Positions 56,624 to 64,000 of a DNA stretch of 64,000 nucleotides are shown here, piece by piece (positions within the stretch are counted from its first letter, which is position 1; each line of letters begins with the position of its first letter). The position numbers and the translations under genes were made by a program. Below the pieces are notes generated by a model. It was not told where the DNA came from. It saw nothing but the letters and a program-made list of their open reading frames with translations, and did no database searches. The DNA comes from Rhodococcoides kyotonense (GTDB lineage Bacteria; Actinomycetota; Actinomycetes; Mycobacteriales; Mycobacteriaceae), in NCBI RefSeq assembly GCF_900188125.1, contig NZ_FZOW01000006.1, positions 62,001 through 126,000 of the forward strand, written 5' to 3'.

Positions 56624-57799
56624 TCACAATCCGAGAATCGTCGACGCGATGATCTGACGCTGCACTTCGTTGGAGCCGCCGTAGATCGACACCTTGCGGT
56701 AGTTGAGATACGTCGGCACCGACCGTTGTGCCCAACCGGGACTGTCGATGTCGTCACCTGCCTGGTACGGCAACGAGTCCGGTCCGGCGATGTCCATCAG
56801 CAACTCGGTGACCGACTGCTGCAGCTCCGAACCGCGAAGCTTCAGAATCGACGACGCCGGGTTCGGCTTACCGTCCGATGACGACGAAATCAGCCGCAGC
56901 TGAGTCACATCGAGAGCCTGCACTTCGTTGTCGAGCTCCGCGAACCGAGCCGCGAACGCCGGATCGTCCAGGAGTGTGCCGTTGCCCAGCCTGATCGCGG
57001 CCGCGTGCTCCCTCGCCTGCTCGAGCCAGACCTTGGTGTGCCCGAGTCGCGTGATGCCGGTGCGCTCGTTGCCGAGCAGGAACTTCGCGTAACTCCATCC
57101 CGAGTTCTCTTCACCCACAAGGTTTTCCGCAGGTACGCGCACGTCCTCGAAGAACACCTCGTTGACCTCGACGCTGCCGTCGATCAACTTGATCGGGCGC
57201 ATCGTGATGCCGGGAGTCTTCAGATCGATCAGCAGGAACGAGATTCCGGCCTGCTTCTTCGGAGCGTCGGGATTGGTCCGGACGAGCGCGAAGATCCAAT
57301 CCGCGTACTGCCCCAGCGTCGTCCATGTCTTCTGGCCGTTGACGATGTAGTCGTCCCCGTCGCGCCTGGCCGTCGTACGCAGGGACGCGAGGTCCGAGCC
57401 TGCTTCCGGCTCCGAGAATCCCTGACACCACCAGATGTCGAGATTCGCCGTGGGCGGTAGGAATTTCTCCTTCTGCTCCTGCGAACCGAACGTCGCGATG
57501 ACCGGCCCGACCATCGACGCGTTGAACGTCAACGGCTCCGGAACCGATGCCAGCTGCATCTCGTGGAGCCAGATGTGGCGCTGTGTCTCGGTCCACTCCC
57601 GTCCGCCGAACTCGACGGGCCAGTTGGGCACGGCCAATCCATTGGCGTTGAGAAGACGCATCGTCGTGACCATGTCGTCACGCGTCAGTTCGATGCCCAC
57701 CCTGCTCTTCTCGCGGATCTCCGCGGGTATCTCGGTGGTGAAGAACGTCCGCATCTCCTCGCGGAATGCAGCTTCCTCTTCTGTCAGGGCAAGATTCAT
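56624..57799 (-). CDS. Acyl-CoA dehydrogenase (FadE)
   Basis: A 391-residue acyl-CoA dehydrogenase with ATG 57799 after GGAGGG. MNLALTEEEAAFREEMRTFF, WWCQGFSEPEAGSDLASLRTTARRDGDDYIVNGQKTWTT, FLLGNERTGITRLG and YGGSNEVQRQIIASTILGL are the family motifs for FAD and substrate binding. With the second gene ten bases downstream it probably forms a heterotetrameric enzyme. The frame is open much further upstream, but that part is antisense to the phosphatase gene. Confidence 0.92.
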   Translation of the reverse strand: MNLALTEEEAAFREEMRTFFTTEIPAEIREKSRVGIELTRDDMVTTMRLLNANGLAVPNWPVEFGGREWTETQRHIWLHEMQLASVPEPLTFNASMVGPVIATFGSQEQKEKFLPPTANLDIWWCQGFSEPEAGSDLASLRTTARRDGDDYIVNGQKTWTTLGQYADWIFALVRTNPDAPKKQAGISFLLIDLKTPGITMRPIKLIDGSVEVNEVFFEDVRVPAENLVGEENSGWSYAKFLLGNERTGITRLGHTKVWLEQAREHAAAIRLGNGTLLDDPAFAARFAELDNEVQALDVTQLRLISSSSDGKPNPASSILKLRGSELQQSVTELLMDIAGPDSLPYQAGDDIDSPGWAQRSVPTYLNYRKVSIYGGSNEVQRQIIASTILGL

Positions 57800-57843
57800 G
57801 AGATCCCTCCGCTTAACTTCCACATATGTCACCTCGACCGTAC

Positions 57844-57865
57844 TCCCCGGTAACTGGGATACTCT
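57844..57865. promoter_or_regulatory. Promoter and possible operator for the phosphatase gene
   Basis: TACTCT (57860-57865) lies nine bases before ATG 57875 and could direct leaderless transcription. TCCCCGGTAACTGGGA (57844-57859) just upstream is an imperfect inverted repeat, symmetric at 12 of 16 positions, and may bind a regulator. It is in the gap shared with the divergent dehydrogenase pair. Confidence 0.35.
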
Positions 57866-57874
57866 GCGGTTACT

Positions 57875-58441
57875 ATGACTTTTCTGGCGCTGGTTCGGCA
57901 CGGTGAAACCGACTGGAATCTGCACGGGCGCCTGCAGGGCAGCTCCGACATCCCGCTGAATGCGACGGGACAGGCGCAGGCACGTGAGGCCGTCTACGAA
58001 CTGGAAGGCCGTTCGTGGGACCTTCTCGCCAGCTCGCCGCTGTCCCGCGCCGCCGAGACCGCCGACATCATCGGCTCTCACCTCGGCATCGCGCGCACCG
58101 CGACCTATCCCGATCTCGCCGAACGGCACTTCGGCGAGGCCGAGGGATTCACCGACTACGACGCCTATTCCCGCTGGCCGCACGGCATGTATCCCGGCCT
58201 GGAGACACGTCGGGATCTGATGATCCGCGGCGTGCGAGCCGTCGACGAGATCGCGTCGACGCATCCGGATTCCTCCGTCATCGCCGTCGCCCACGGCGGC
58301 GTCATACGCGCAATCTTCGACGCGATCCGCGGGGTCGCGTCGCCGCGCATTCTCAATTGCGGCGTCTCGACGTTGACGCACGACGGAACCGCGTGGACCG
58401 TGGAGACGATCAACAGCGTTCCCGCACGAAGGACGTGGTGA
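57875..58441 (+). CDS. Histidine phosphatase family protein
   Basis: A 188-residue phosphoglycerate-mutase-like phosphatase. FLALVRHGETDWN contains the catalytic RHG with His9; SSPLSRAAETADII and VIAVAHGGVIRAIFDA carry the other conserved Arg and His. Members dephosphorylate small phosphates or mycothiol/vitamin intermediates; the substrate is unknown. It probably begins the operon that continues with RidA and the amino-acid transporter. Confidence 0.9.
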   Translation: MTFLALVRHGETDWNLHGRLQGSSDIPLNATGQAQAREAVYELEGRSWDLLASSPLSRAAETADIIGSHLGIARTATYPDLAERHFGEAEGFTDYDAYSRWPHGMYPGLETRRDLMIRGVRAVDEIASTHPDSSVIAVAHGGVIRAIFDAIRGVASPRILNCGVSTLTHDGTAWTVETINSVPARRTW

Positions 58442-58442
58442 G

Positions 58443-58925
58443 ATGAACATCGAGCGGAGAATCTCCGAACTCGGATTCGTACTGCCCGATCAGGCGCAGG
58501 CGCCGCCCGGATTCGAGTTCGCGTTCGAGTGGGCTCGTGTGCGAGGCAACCGCGTGTACGTGTCCGGCCATTCGCCACTCCACGCCGACGGCACACTCGC
58601 CGGGCCGTTCGGGGCCGTCCCGTCGAAAGTCACTCTCGACGCAGCCACCGACGCAGCCCGAGACTCCGCGCTCGCCGCGCTCGCGAGTGTCCGACGGGCC
58701 ATCGGCGATCTCGATCGAATCAGCGCATGGCTCACCGTGTCCGGGATGGTCAACGCCGACCACGGATTCACGCAGACGACGACGGCGATCAACGGCTTCT
58801 CCGACGTCGTCGTGCAGATCTTCGGACCCGAGATCGGCGCACATGCTCGCACCGCCGTCGGAGTGGCAGCACTCCCGATGAACAACGCCGTGGTTGTATC
58901 GGCAGAGATCGAAATCGACGGCTAG
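58443..58925 (+). CDS. RidA family protein
   Basis: A 160-residue RidA/YjgF-like protein starting one base after the phosphatase stop. VRGNRVYVSGHSPLHADGT, DLDRISAWLTVSGMVNADHGFTQ and AHARTAVGVAALPMNNAVVVSAEIEI follow the family fold of a trimer with ligand sites between subunits. RidA hydrolyses reactive enamines and imines made by PLP enzymes or amino-acid oxidases. Position before an amino-acid transporter supports a role in amino-acid breakdown. The variant active site (no RTC motif seen) suggests a subfamily with another substrate. Confidence 0.85.
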   Translation: MNIERRISELGFVLPDQAQAPPGFEFAFEWARVRGNRVYVSGHSPLHADGTLAGPFGAVPSKVTLDAATDAARDSALAALASVRRAIGDLDRISAWLTVSGMVNADHGFTQTTTAINGFSDVVVQIFGPEIGAHARTAVGVAALPMNNAVVVSAEIEIDG

Positions 58926-58937
58926 GAAGGCACTCTC

Positions 58938-60425
58938 GTGCACCGGAAAGCGTTCGCCCTGTTGGCCGCTGTTGTCGCGCTTCTGGCCGTGGCGGGGTGT
59001 GGGTCGTCGTCGGGCCCTCTTCTCGACCAGGTGAAAGAGCGCGGCGTCCTCGTCGTCGGCACCGAGGGGACCTACAGTCCGTTCAGCTATCAGGGCTCCG
59101 ACGGGCAGCTGACCGGTTACGACATCGACGTCGTCGATGCTGTCGCCGAGGAACTGGGTGTGCGCGTCGAATATGTGCAGACGCCGTTCGATTCGATCTT
59201 CGCCGGCCTCGAATCGCAACGCTTCGACCTGATCGCGAACCAGGTCACGATCAACCCGGAACGCCAGGGCGCCTACGACCTGTCCAAGCCGTACACGGTG
59301 TCCGAGGGTGAAATTCTCACCGCGGCGAACAACACGTCGATCACGTCCGTCGACGACCTTGCCGGAAAGACGACAGCACAATCGTCGACGAGCAACTGGG
59401 CGCAGGTCGCCGCCGATGCAGGCGCGAACGTCGAAGCCGTCGAAGGATTCGTGCAAGCCGTCACCCTCGTCAAGGACGGGCGCGTCGACGCCACCGTCAA
59501 CGACAGCTTGGCCGTCGCCGAATATCTGAAGACGACCGGCGACACCGGAGTGAAGGTGGCCGCCGAGACCGGCGACACCAGCTATCAAGCCTTTGCGGCT
59601 CGCAAGGACAGCGGCTTGATGGACGAAATCGACTCTGCCATCGACACGTTGCAGGCCGACGGCACACTCGCACAGATCTCGGAGAAGTACTTCGGATCCG
59701 ACACCGCGGCGCCCACCGCCGATACACAGGCGCCGACGTCGGACGCATCGTCGTCGGAATCCCAATCAAAGCTGGATCTGATTCTCGACAACCTGTGGCC
59801 GATGCTGAAAGCCACTGTCACGATGACCATTCCGTTGACGGCCATCAGCTTCGTCATCGGCCTCGTCATCGCACTCGGCGTCGCGCTGGCGCGGATCTCG
59901 TCGAAGAAGGCGTTGTCGTCGGCTGCGCGCTTCTACGTCTCGATCATCCGCGGCACTCCCCTACTACTGCAGCTGTTCATCGTGTTCTACGCGCTGCCCG
60001 AACTCGGCGTCGTGATCGATCCGTTCCCTGCTGCCGTCGTCGCGTTCAGTCTCAACGTCGGTGGCTATGCGGCAGAGGTCATTCGAGCCGCGATTCTCAG
60101 TGTGCCCAAGGGGCAGTGGGAAGCAGCCGAGACCATCGGCATGGGATATCGGACGTCGTTGCAGCGCATCATTCTTCCGCAGGCGCTGCGCACCGCCGTT
60201 CCGCCTCTGTCGAACACGCTCATCTCACTCGTGAAGGACACGTCGCTGGCGTCGACGATTCTGGTGACGGAACTGTTGCGCGTCGCACAGCTCGCGGCCG
60301 CACCGACGTTCGACTTCTTCGCGTTGTACAGCGTCGCGGCGATCTACTACTGGGTGATCTGCATGATTCTCTCGTTCTTCCAAGGCAAACTCGAAGTCCG
60401 ACTCGACAGGTACGTGGCGAAATGA
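58938..60425 (+). CDS. Fused amino-acid ABC binding protein and permease
   Basis: A 495-residue fusion. Residues 1 to about 255 are a lipoprotein-type (lipobox VAGC) type 3 binding protein: [34 protein letters not shown] and [14 protein letters not shown]. An Ala/Thr/Ser linker (about 255-280) joins it to a permease domain with several membrane segments and the motifs [16 protein letters not shown] and [22 protein letters not shown], the EAA loop that contacts the ATPase. The motifs suit cystine, glutamine or other polar amino acids. GTG 58938 has AGGAAGG upstream. It is coupled to the ATPase gene by a 4-base overlap. Confidence 0.92.
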   Translation: MHRKAFALLAAVVALLAVAGCGSSSGPLLDQVKERGVLVVGTEGTYSPFSYQGSDGQLTGYDIDVVDAVAEELGVRVEYVQTPFDSIFAGLESQRFDLIANQVTINPERQGAYDLSKPYTVSEGEILTAANNTSITSVDDLAGKTTAQSSTSNWAQVAADAGANVEAVEGFVQAVTLVKDGRVDATVNDSLAVAEYLKTTGDTGVKVAAETGDTSYQAFAARKDSGLMDEIDSAIDTLQADGTLAQISEKYFGSDTAAPTADTQAPTSDASSSESQSKLDLILDNLWPMLKATVTMTIPLTAISFVIGLVIALGVALARISSKKALSSAARFYVSIIRGTPLLLQLFIVFYALPELGVVIDPFPAAVVAFSLNVGGYAAEVIRAAILSVPKGQWEAAETIGMGYRTSLQRIILPQALRTAVPPLSNTLISLVKDTSLASTILVTELLRVAQLAAAPTFDFFALYSVAAIYYWVICMILSFFQGKLEVRLDRYVAK

Positions 60426-61162
60426 CAGATTTGTTGGAGGTCCGTTCCCTGAAGAAGTCGTTCGGGACACTCGACGTTCTGAAGGACGTCTCGTTCTCCG
60501 TGCCACCGGGAACCGTCACCGTCATCATCGGGCCGTCGGGGTCCGGAAAGACAACTGTGCTGCGGGCGCTGAACGCGCTCGATCCCGCCGACTCTGGCAC
60601 GATCCGTATCGGGGATGTGTCCGTCGACTTCTCGGGCTCGACGACTCAGTTGCGGGCCTTTCGCGCCCAGAGCGGCATGGTATTTCAGCAGCACAATCTC
60701 TTTCCGCACAAGACCGTGCTCGAGAACGTCATCGAGGGTCCGGTGATCGTCCAGAAGCGGCCGAAAGACGAGGCCGTTGCCGATGCTCGCACACTGCTGG
60801 AGCAAGTCGGTCTTGCCGACAAGGCCGACCAGTACCCGTTCCAACTGTCCGGCGGTCAGCAGCAACGCGTCGGGATCGCGCGCGCATTGGCGCTCCGGCC
60901 GAAGCTGATGCTGTTCGACGAGCCCACGTCAGCACTGGACCCCGAACTGGTCGGCGAAGTCCTGTCGGTGATCAAGAGCCTTGCGGCGCAGGGGTGGACG
61001 ATGGTCGTCGTGACACACGAGATCCGCTTCGCCGAACAGGTCGCCGACGAGGTTCTGTTCATCGAGGGTGGCGTCGTCGTCGAGCGGGGTGCGCCGGCGG
61101 ATGTGTTGAAGAATCCATCCGAGGTCAGGACTCGCCAGTTCTTGCAGCGGATATTGGCCTGA
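60422..61162 (+). CDS. Polar amino-acid ABC transporter ATPase
   Basis: A 246-residue ATPase of the GlnQ type. Walker [17 protein letters not shown]-loop [18 protein letters not shown], signature [15 protein letters not shown] and Walker [17 protein letters not shown] are intact. ATG 60422 overlaps the permease stop (ATGA). It powers uptake by the fused binding protein/permease. The stop lies three bases before the palindrome at 61166. Confidence 0.95.
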   Translation: MTDLLEVRSLKKSFGTLDVLKDVSFSVPPGTVTVIIGPSGSGKTTVLRALNALDPADSGTIRIGDVSVDFSGSTTQLRAFRAQSGMVFQQHNLFPHKTVLENVIEGPVIVQKRPKDEAVADARTLLEQVGLADKADQYPFQLSGGQQQRVGIARALALRPKLMLFDEPTSALDPELVGEVLSVIKSLAAQGWTMVVVTHEIRFAEQVADEVLFIEGGVVVERGAPADVLKNPSEVRTRQFLQRILA

Positions 61163-61165
61163 CGG

Positions 61166-61211
61166 CATGTGCACGAAAATACATAGCGGGCTATGTATTT
61201 TCGTGCACATG
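61166..61211. repeat. 46-base HVHENT palindrome, copy 6
   Basis: Perfect 21-base arms 61166-61186 and 61191-61211 around cggg; the best example of the family. It fills almost the whole gap between two convergent genes, three bases from each stop codon (TGA ending 61162, TAA 61215-61217), which makes a bidirectional terminator plausible. Confidence 0.96.
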
Positions 61212-61214
61212 GGG

Positions 61215-63284
61215 TTACAAGTGCGGGAGAACCTTGTCGACCGTGATCGGGAAATCCCGGACCCGCACGCCCGTCGCGTGGTAGACCGCATTACCGATCG
61301 CCGCGGGTGAGCCGACGATCCCGATTTCACCGATCCCCTTGCCGCCCATGGGATTCAACTCGTCGTCGTTCTCCTCGACCCACACTGCTTCGATGTCGGG
61401 GGTGTCCGCGCACACCGGCACGTGATACTCGGCGAGATCGTGGTTGGTGAAGCCGCCGAACTCCCGGTCGGTGTTACCCGTCTCCATCAGCGCCATACCG
61501 AGCCCGAACGTCATTCCGCCGATCAGCTGCGACCGCGCCAGCCTCGGATTCATCACGCGCCCGATCCCGAACACACCGAGCATGCGTCGCACCCGAACCT
61601 CGCCCGTGTCGATGTCGACCTCGACCTCGGCGAACTGCGCACCGAACGCCATGCGCGCCAAGTCTTTCTGCTCGTCCAAGTCGTCGGAGGTCTCGACGGT
61701 CACCTCGGCCGGGCCGCTGGCGTCGTCGATGCTTCCGACTCGGTCGACGAGCGCGCGACACGCCTTCGTCACTGCCCAGCCCCACGACGACGTACCCGAC
61801 GAACCGCCCGCGCCGGGCGCCTTGGGCAGCGCGCTGTCGCCGAGCTTCAGTTCGACGCGATCCGCGGACACCGCAAGTGCGTCGGCGGCGATCTGGCGCA
61901 GCACCGTTCGCGCACCGGTACCGATGTCCGACGCGGCGACGGACACCGTGATCGAACCATCCTCGCTCAATGATGCCGACGCCGACGACGGGCTGATCAG
62001 CACCGGGTAGCTTGCCGTCGCGACGCCTGTCCCGATGAGCTTGCGACCCTCACGTCGATGTCCTGGATGCGGGTCACGCTCGGACCAGCCGAAGCGCTCG
62101 GCTCCCTCGCGCAGACATTCGACCACACTTCGGCTTGAAAAACGTTGATCGCTTGCGGGATCCACGTCCGGCTCGTTCAGTATCCGCAGTTCGATCGGAT
62201 CGATGCCGACCGCGTACGACAGCTCGTCGATCGCCGTCTCCTGCGCAATCATGCCGGGTGCTTCGCCCGGGGCCCGCATCCACCGCGGCGTCGGCACATC
62301 GAGAACGGCCAGGCGATGCGTCGTACGGCGGTTGGGTGAGGCGTATATGTGCCGTGTCGACTCGGAGGTCTGCTCGCAGAACTCGAACACATGTGACGTC
62401 TGCTGAAACGAATCATGCACGAGTGCAGACAGTCTGCCGTTCGAGTCCGCACCGATTCGGAAGTGATTGATGGTCGGCGTCCGGTACCCGACGAGGTCGA
62501 ACATCGACTGCCTTGGCAATGCCAGCTTGATCGTCCGCCCTGTTGCACGGGCTGCCATCGCCGCGAGAACAGCGTTGGGTCGGGTACTCCCCTTGGAACC
62601 GAAACCGCCGCCGACATTTTCGGAGATTACACGGACCTTCTCCGGATCGACATCGAACAACGTCGCCAGATCGTCCTGGACGCCGGACGGCGCTTGCGTC
62701 GAATCCCACACGGTCAGAACGTCATCCGCCCATCGCGCCGTCGTCGCATGAGGTTCCATCGGATTGTTGTGATTCGCGGCCGTCGAATACCACCGATCGA
62801 TCACGTGTTTCGCCGACGCGAGTGCCGCGTCCGGGTCCCCGATGGTCACGTCCGTCGGGAATCCGGCGTTGACCGATTCCGGTGCGAACAGCGACGAATG
62901 GTCCGCCGTCAGGCCGTTGTCGGGGGTCTGTTCGTCGGCGTACGTCACCTGGACGCGATCGGCGGCGTCCCGTGCAGCCTCGTACGTCTCCGCCACGACC
63001 GCTGCGACGATCTGTCCGCGGTACGACACCCGATCCGATTGCAGCACAGCAAGTTCACCGTCTTCGATGTCGCCGAGCTTCTCGGCATTACCGTGCCAGA
63101 GGAGTTCGACGTCGCCGTCGGCCATGACGTCGACAACCCTGCCTTTCGCGATGGCGGCGGGAACGATGGCGCAGTACGCGGTTGCCGCATCCTTCGGTTG
63201 GTCGACCGCGTACCGCGCGGCGCCGGTGACCTTCGCGATGCTTTCGGTACGGACGATGGGCTGGCCGATGGCTGCGGTACTCAT
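61215..63284 (-). CDS. Molybdenum hydroxylase large subunit (xanthine dehydrogenase family, YagR type)
   Basis: A 689-residue subunit with the aldehyde oxidase/xanthine dehydrogenase fold. VRTESIAKVTGAARYAVDQ starts the a/b hammerhead domain; VISENVGGGFGSKGSTRPNAV, RAPGEAPGMIAQETAIDEL and ASDIGTGARTVLRQIAADAL bind molybdopterin cytosine dinucleotide; GGKGIGEIGIVGSPAAIGNAVY carries the catalytic Glu. It oxidises an aldehyde or N-heterocycle. It is coupled by ATGA to the FAD subunit gene upstream; the 2Fe-2S subunit is expected beyond the right edge. Confidence 0.92.
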   Translation of the reverse strand: MSTAAIGQPIVRTESIAKVTGAARYAVDQPKDAATAYCAIVPAAIAKGRVVDVMADGDVELLWHGNAEKLGDIEDGELAVLQSDRVSYRGQIVAAVVAETYEAARDAADRVQVTYADEQTPDNGLTADHSSLFAPESVNAGFPTDVTIGDPDAALASAKHVIDRWYSTAANHNNPMEPHATTARWADDVLTVWDSTQAPSGVQDDLATLFDVDPEKVRVISENVGGGFGSKGSTRPNAVLAAMAARATGRTIKLALPRQSMFDLVGYRTPTINHFRIGADSNGRLSALVHDSFQQTSHVFEFCEQTSESTRHIYASPNRRTTHRLAVLDVPTPRWMRAPGEAPGMIAQETAIDELSYAVGIDPIELRILNEPDVDPASDQRFSSRSVVECLREGAERFGWSERDPHPGHRREGRKLIGTGVATASYPVLISPSSASASLSEDGSITVSVAASDIGTGARTVLRQIAADALAVSADRVELKLGDSALPKAPGAGGSSGTSSWGWAVTKACRALVDRVGSIDDASGPAEVTVETSDDLDEQKDLARMAFGAQFAEVEVDIDTGEVRVRRMLGVFGIGRVMNPRLARSQLIGGMTFGLGMALMETGNTDREFGGFTNHDLAEYHVPVCADTPDIEAVWVEENDDELNPMGGKGIGEIGIVGSPAAIGNAVYHATGVRVRDFPITVDKVLPHL

Positions 63285-64000
63285 TCGGAGGACTCCCGTC
63301 GGGTCAATTCGGTGAGGGCCTCGGTCACGAGACCACGCACCAGCGGGATCTTGAACGTATTGTCGCGCAGCGGTTTCGCTGCCTTCAATTCCAGGTCGAT
63401 CGCTTCACGGAACACCTCCGGTTTTGCTGCCCTCCCCAGCAGATCACCTTCGGCGGTGTACGCACGCCACGGCTTGTGCGCGACCCCGCCCAGTGCGATC
63501 CGCGCCTCGGTCACCTGGCCGTCCTCGACGCGCAATACGGCCGCAACCGAGGCGAGCGCGAATGCGTACGACGCCCGATCCCGCACCTTGCGGTACAGCG
63601 ACACCGTGCCCGCGGGGAGTTCGGGAATCTCGAGACCGGTCACGATCTCGTCGTGCTCGATGGTCGTGTCCGTCTGTGGAGCGTCACCCGGGAGTCGATA
63701 CAGCTCGGCGATCGGCACCCGGCGCGTCCCGTGCGGACCCGCGACATCGACGACGGTATCGAGAGCCGTCAGCGCGACAGCCATGTCCGAGGGATGCGTC
63801 GCAACGCAGTGTTCCGACGCGCCGAGAATGGCGAGATTGCGATGTTCCCCCTCGATCGCGGGACATCCCGAACCGGGCTCACGCTTGTTGCACGGCTTGC
63901 TCGAGTCCATGAAATAGACGCACCGAGTGCGCTGGAACAAGTTGCCACCGGTGGTGGCCATGTTCCGCAGCTGCCCCGAGGCACCGGACAGAATCGCCCG
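63281..64000 (-). CDS. Molybdenum hydroxylase FAD subunit (YagS/PaoB type), partial
   Basis: The frame runs off the right edge; 239 C-terminal codons are visible. GQLRNMATTGGNLFQRTRC is the FAD-binding GN motif, and CVYF, PCNKREPGSGCPA supply the cysteines of an extra [4Fe-4S] loop found in E. coli PaoB-type FAD subunits but absent from xanthine dehydrogenase. The C-terminal domain begins near LYRKVRDRASYAFALASVAA. It passes electrons from the molybdenum centre through iron-sulfur clusters and FAD to an acceptor. It is coupled to the large subunit by ATGA. Confidence 0.9.
   Translation of the reverse strand, partial: RAILSGASGQLRNMATTGGNLFQRTRCVYFMDSSKPCNKREPGSGCPAIEGEHRNLAILGASEHCVATHPSDMAVALTALDTVVDVAGPHGTRRVPIAELYRLPGDAPQTDTTIEHDEIVTGLEIPELPAGTVSLYRKVRDRASYAFALASVAAVLRVEDGQVTEARIALGGVAHKPWRAYTAEGDLLGRAAKPEVFREAIDLELKAAKPLRDNTFKIPLVRGLVTEALTELTRRESSE

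Overview
The window looks like a chromosomal segment of a high-GC Gram-positive bacterium of the Nocardiaceae, most probably Rhodococcus or a close relative. The evidence is the GC-rich codon use, several genes with close mycobacterial counterparts (split PntAa/PntAb/PntB transhydrogenase, LigB-type ATP-dependent DNA ligase, Rv0805-type cyclic nucleotide phosphodiesterase, DUF3558 lipoproteins, a single-chain 1821-residue acyl-CoA carboxylase-like protein, paired acyl-CoA dehydrogenases, an F420-type LLM oxidoreductase) and many genes that appear to be leaderless. I see no rRNA or tRNA gene, transposase, prophage or CRISPR array. Genes are densely packed; the only gap over 300 bases is 22041-22930.

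Layout. 1-2281: transhydrogenase operon (minus, left end cut). 2550-6101: S51 peptidase-like protein, two DUF3558 lipoproteins, FAD-linked 2-hydroxyacid dehydrogenase. 6139-9416: hydantoin/pyrimidine-type catabolic operon (nitrilase-family ureidopropionase, dihydropyrimidinase, LLM oxidoreductase). 9530-17247: ATP-dependent ligase, carboxylesterase, secreted proteins, sugar MFS porter, siderophore-type binding protein, NAD(P)-binding protein. 17316-22040: 1574-residue SF1 helicase with a C-terminal nuclease-like domain. 22931-28396: giant biotin-dependent carboxylase behind a long leader with a double operator. 28546-34507: RluA pseudouridine synthase, TrhO, PhoD phosphatase, acetyltransferase, iron-sulfur photolyase. 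34562-39641: GbsR/MarR regulator, iron-siderophore binding protein, SDR, SRPBCC protein, TetR regulator and MFS exporter, with two IdeR-like boxes. 41314-49490: an eight-gene, tightly coupled sugar operon (BtpA, PfkB, RbsB/A/C-type transporter, phosphotriesterase-like, amidotransferase-like, TenA-like) divergent from its LacI regulator, with two LacI-type operators between them. 49451-57799: M20 peptidase, phosphoribosyltransferase, methyltransferase, Stealth protein, cyclic nucleotide phosphodiesterase, secreted hydrolase, two acyl-CoA dehydrogenases. 57875-61162: histidine phosphatase, RidA, fused amino-acid ABC binding protein/permease and its ATPase. 61215-64000: molybdenum hydroxylase subunits (right end cut).

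The most unusual signal is a family of 46-base palindromes (6114, 40135, 41257, 50554, 55473, 61166, with a divergent relative at 36125). Each has 21-base arms around a 4-base centre and lies in a very short intergenic gap. Read outward on the minus strand, one arm is exactly seven codons, H-V-H-E-N-T-stop. At three loci the palindrome itself supplies the last residues and the stop codon of unrelated proteins, giving them a shared tail. A second palindrome family (30314 and 51792), a G-rich tandem array (30368) and a further hairpin (35034) also occur. I could run no searches, so family assignments rest on visible motifs and remembered family features.
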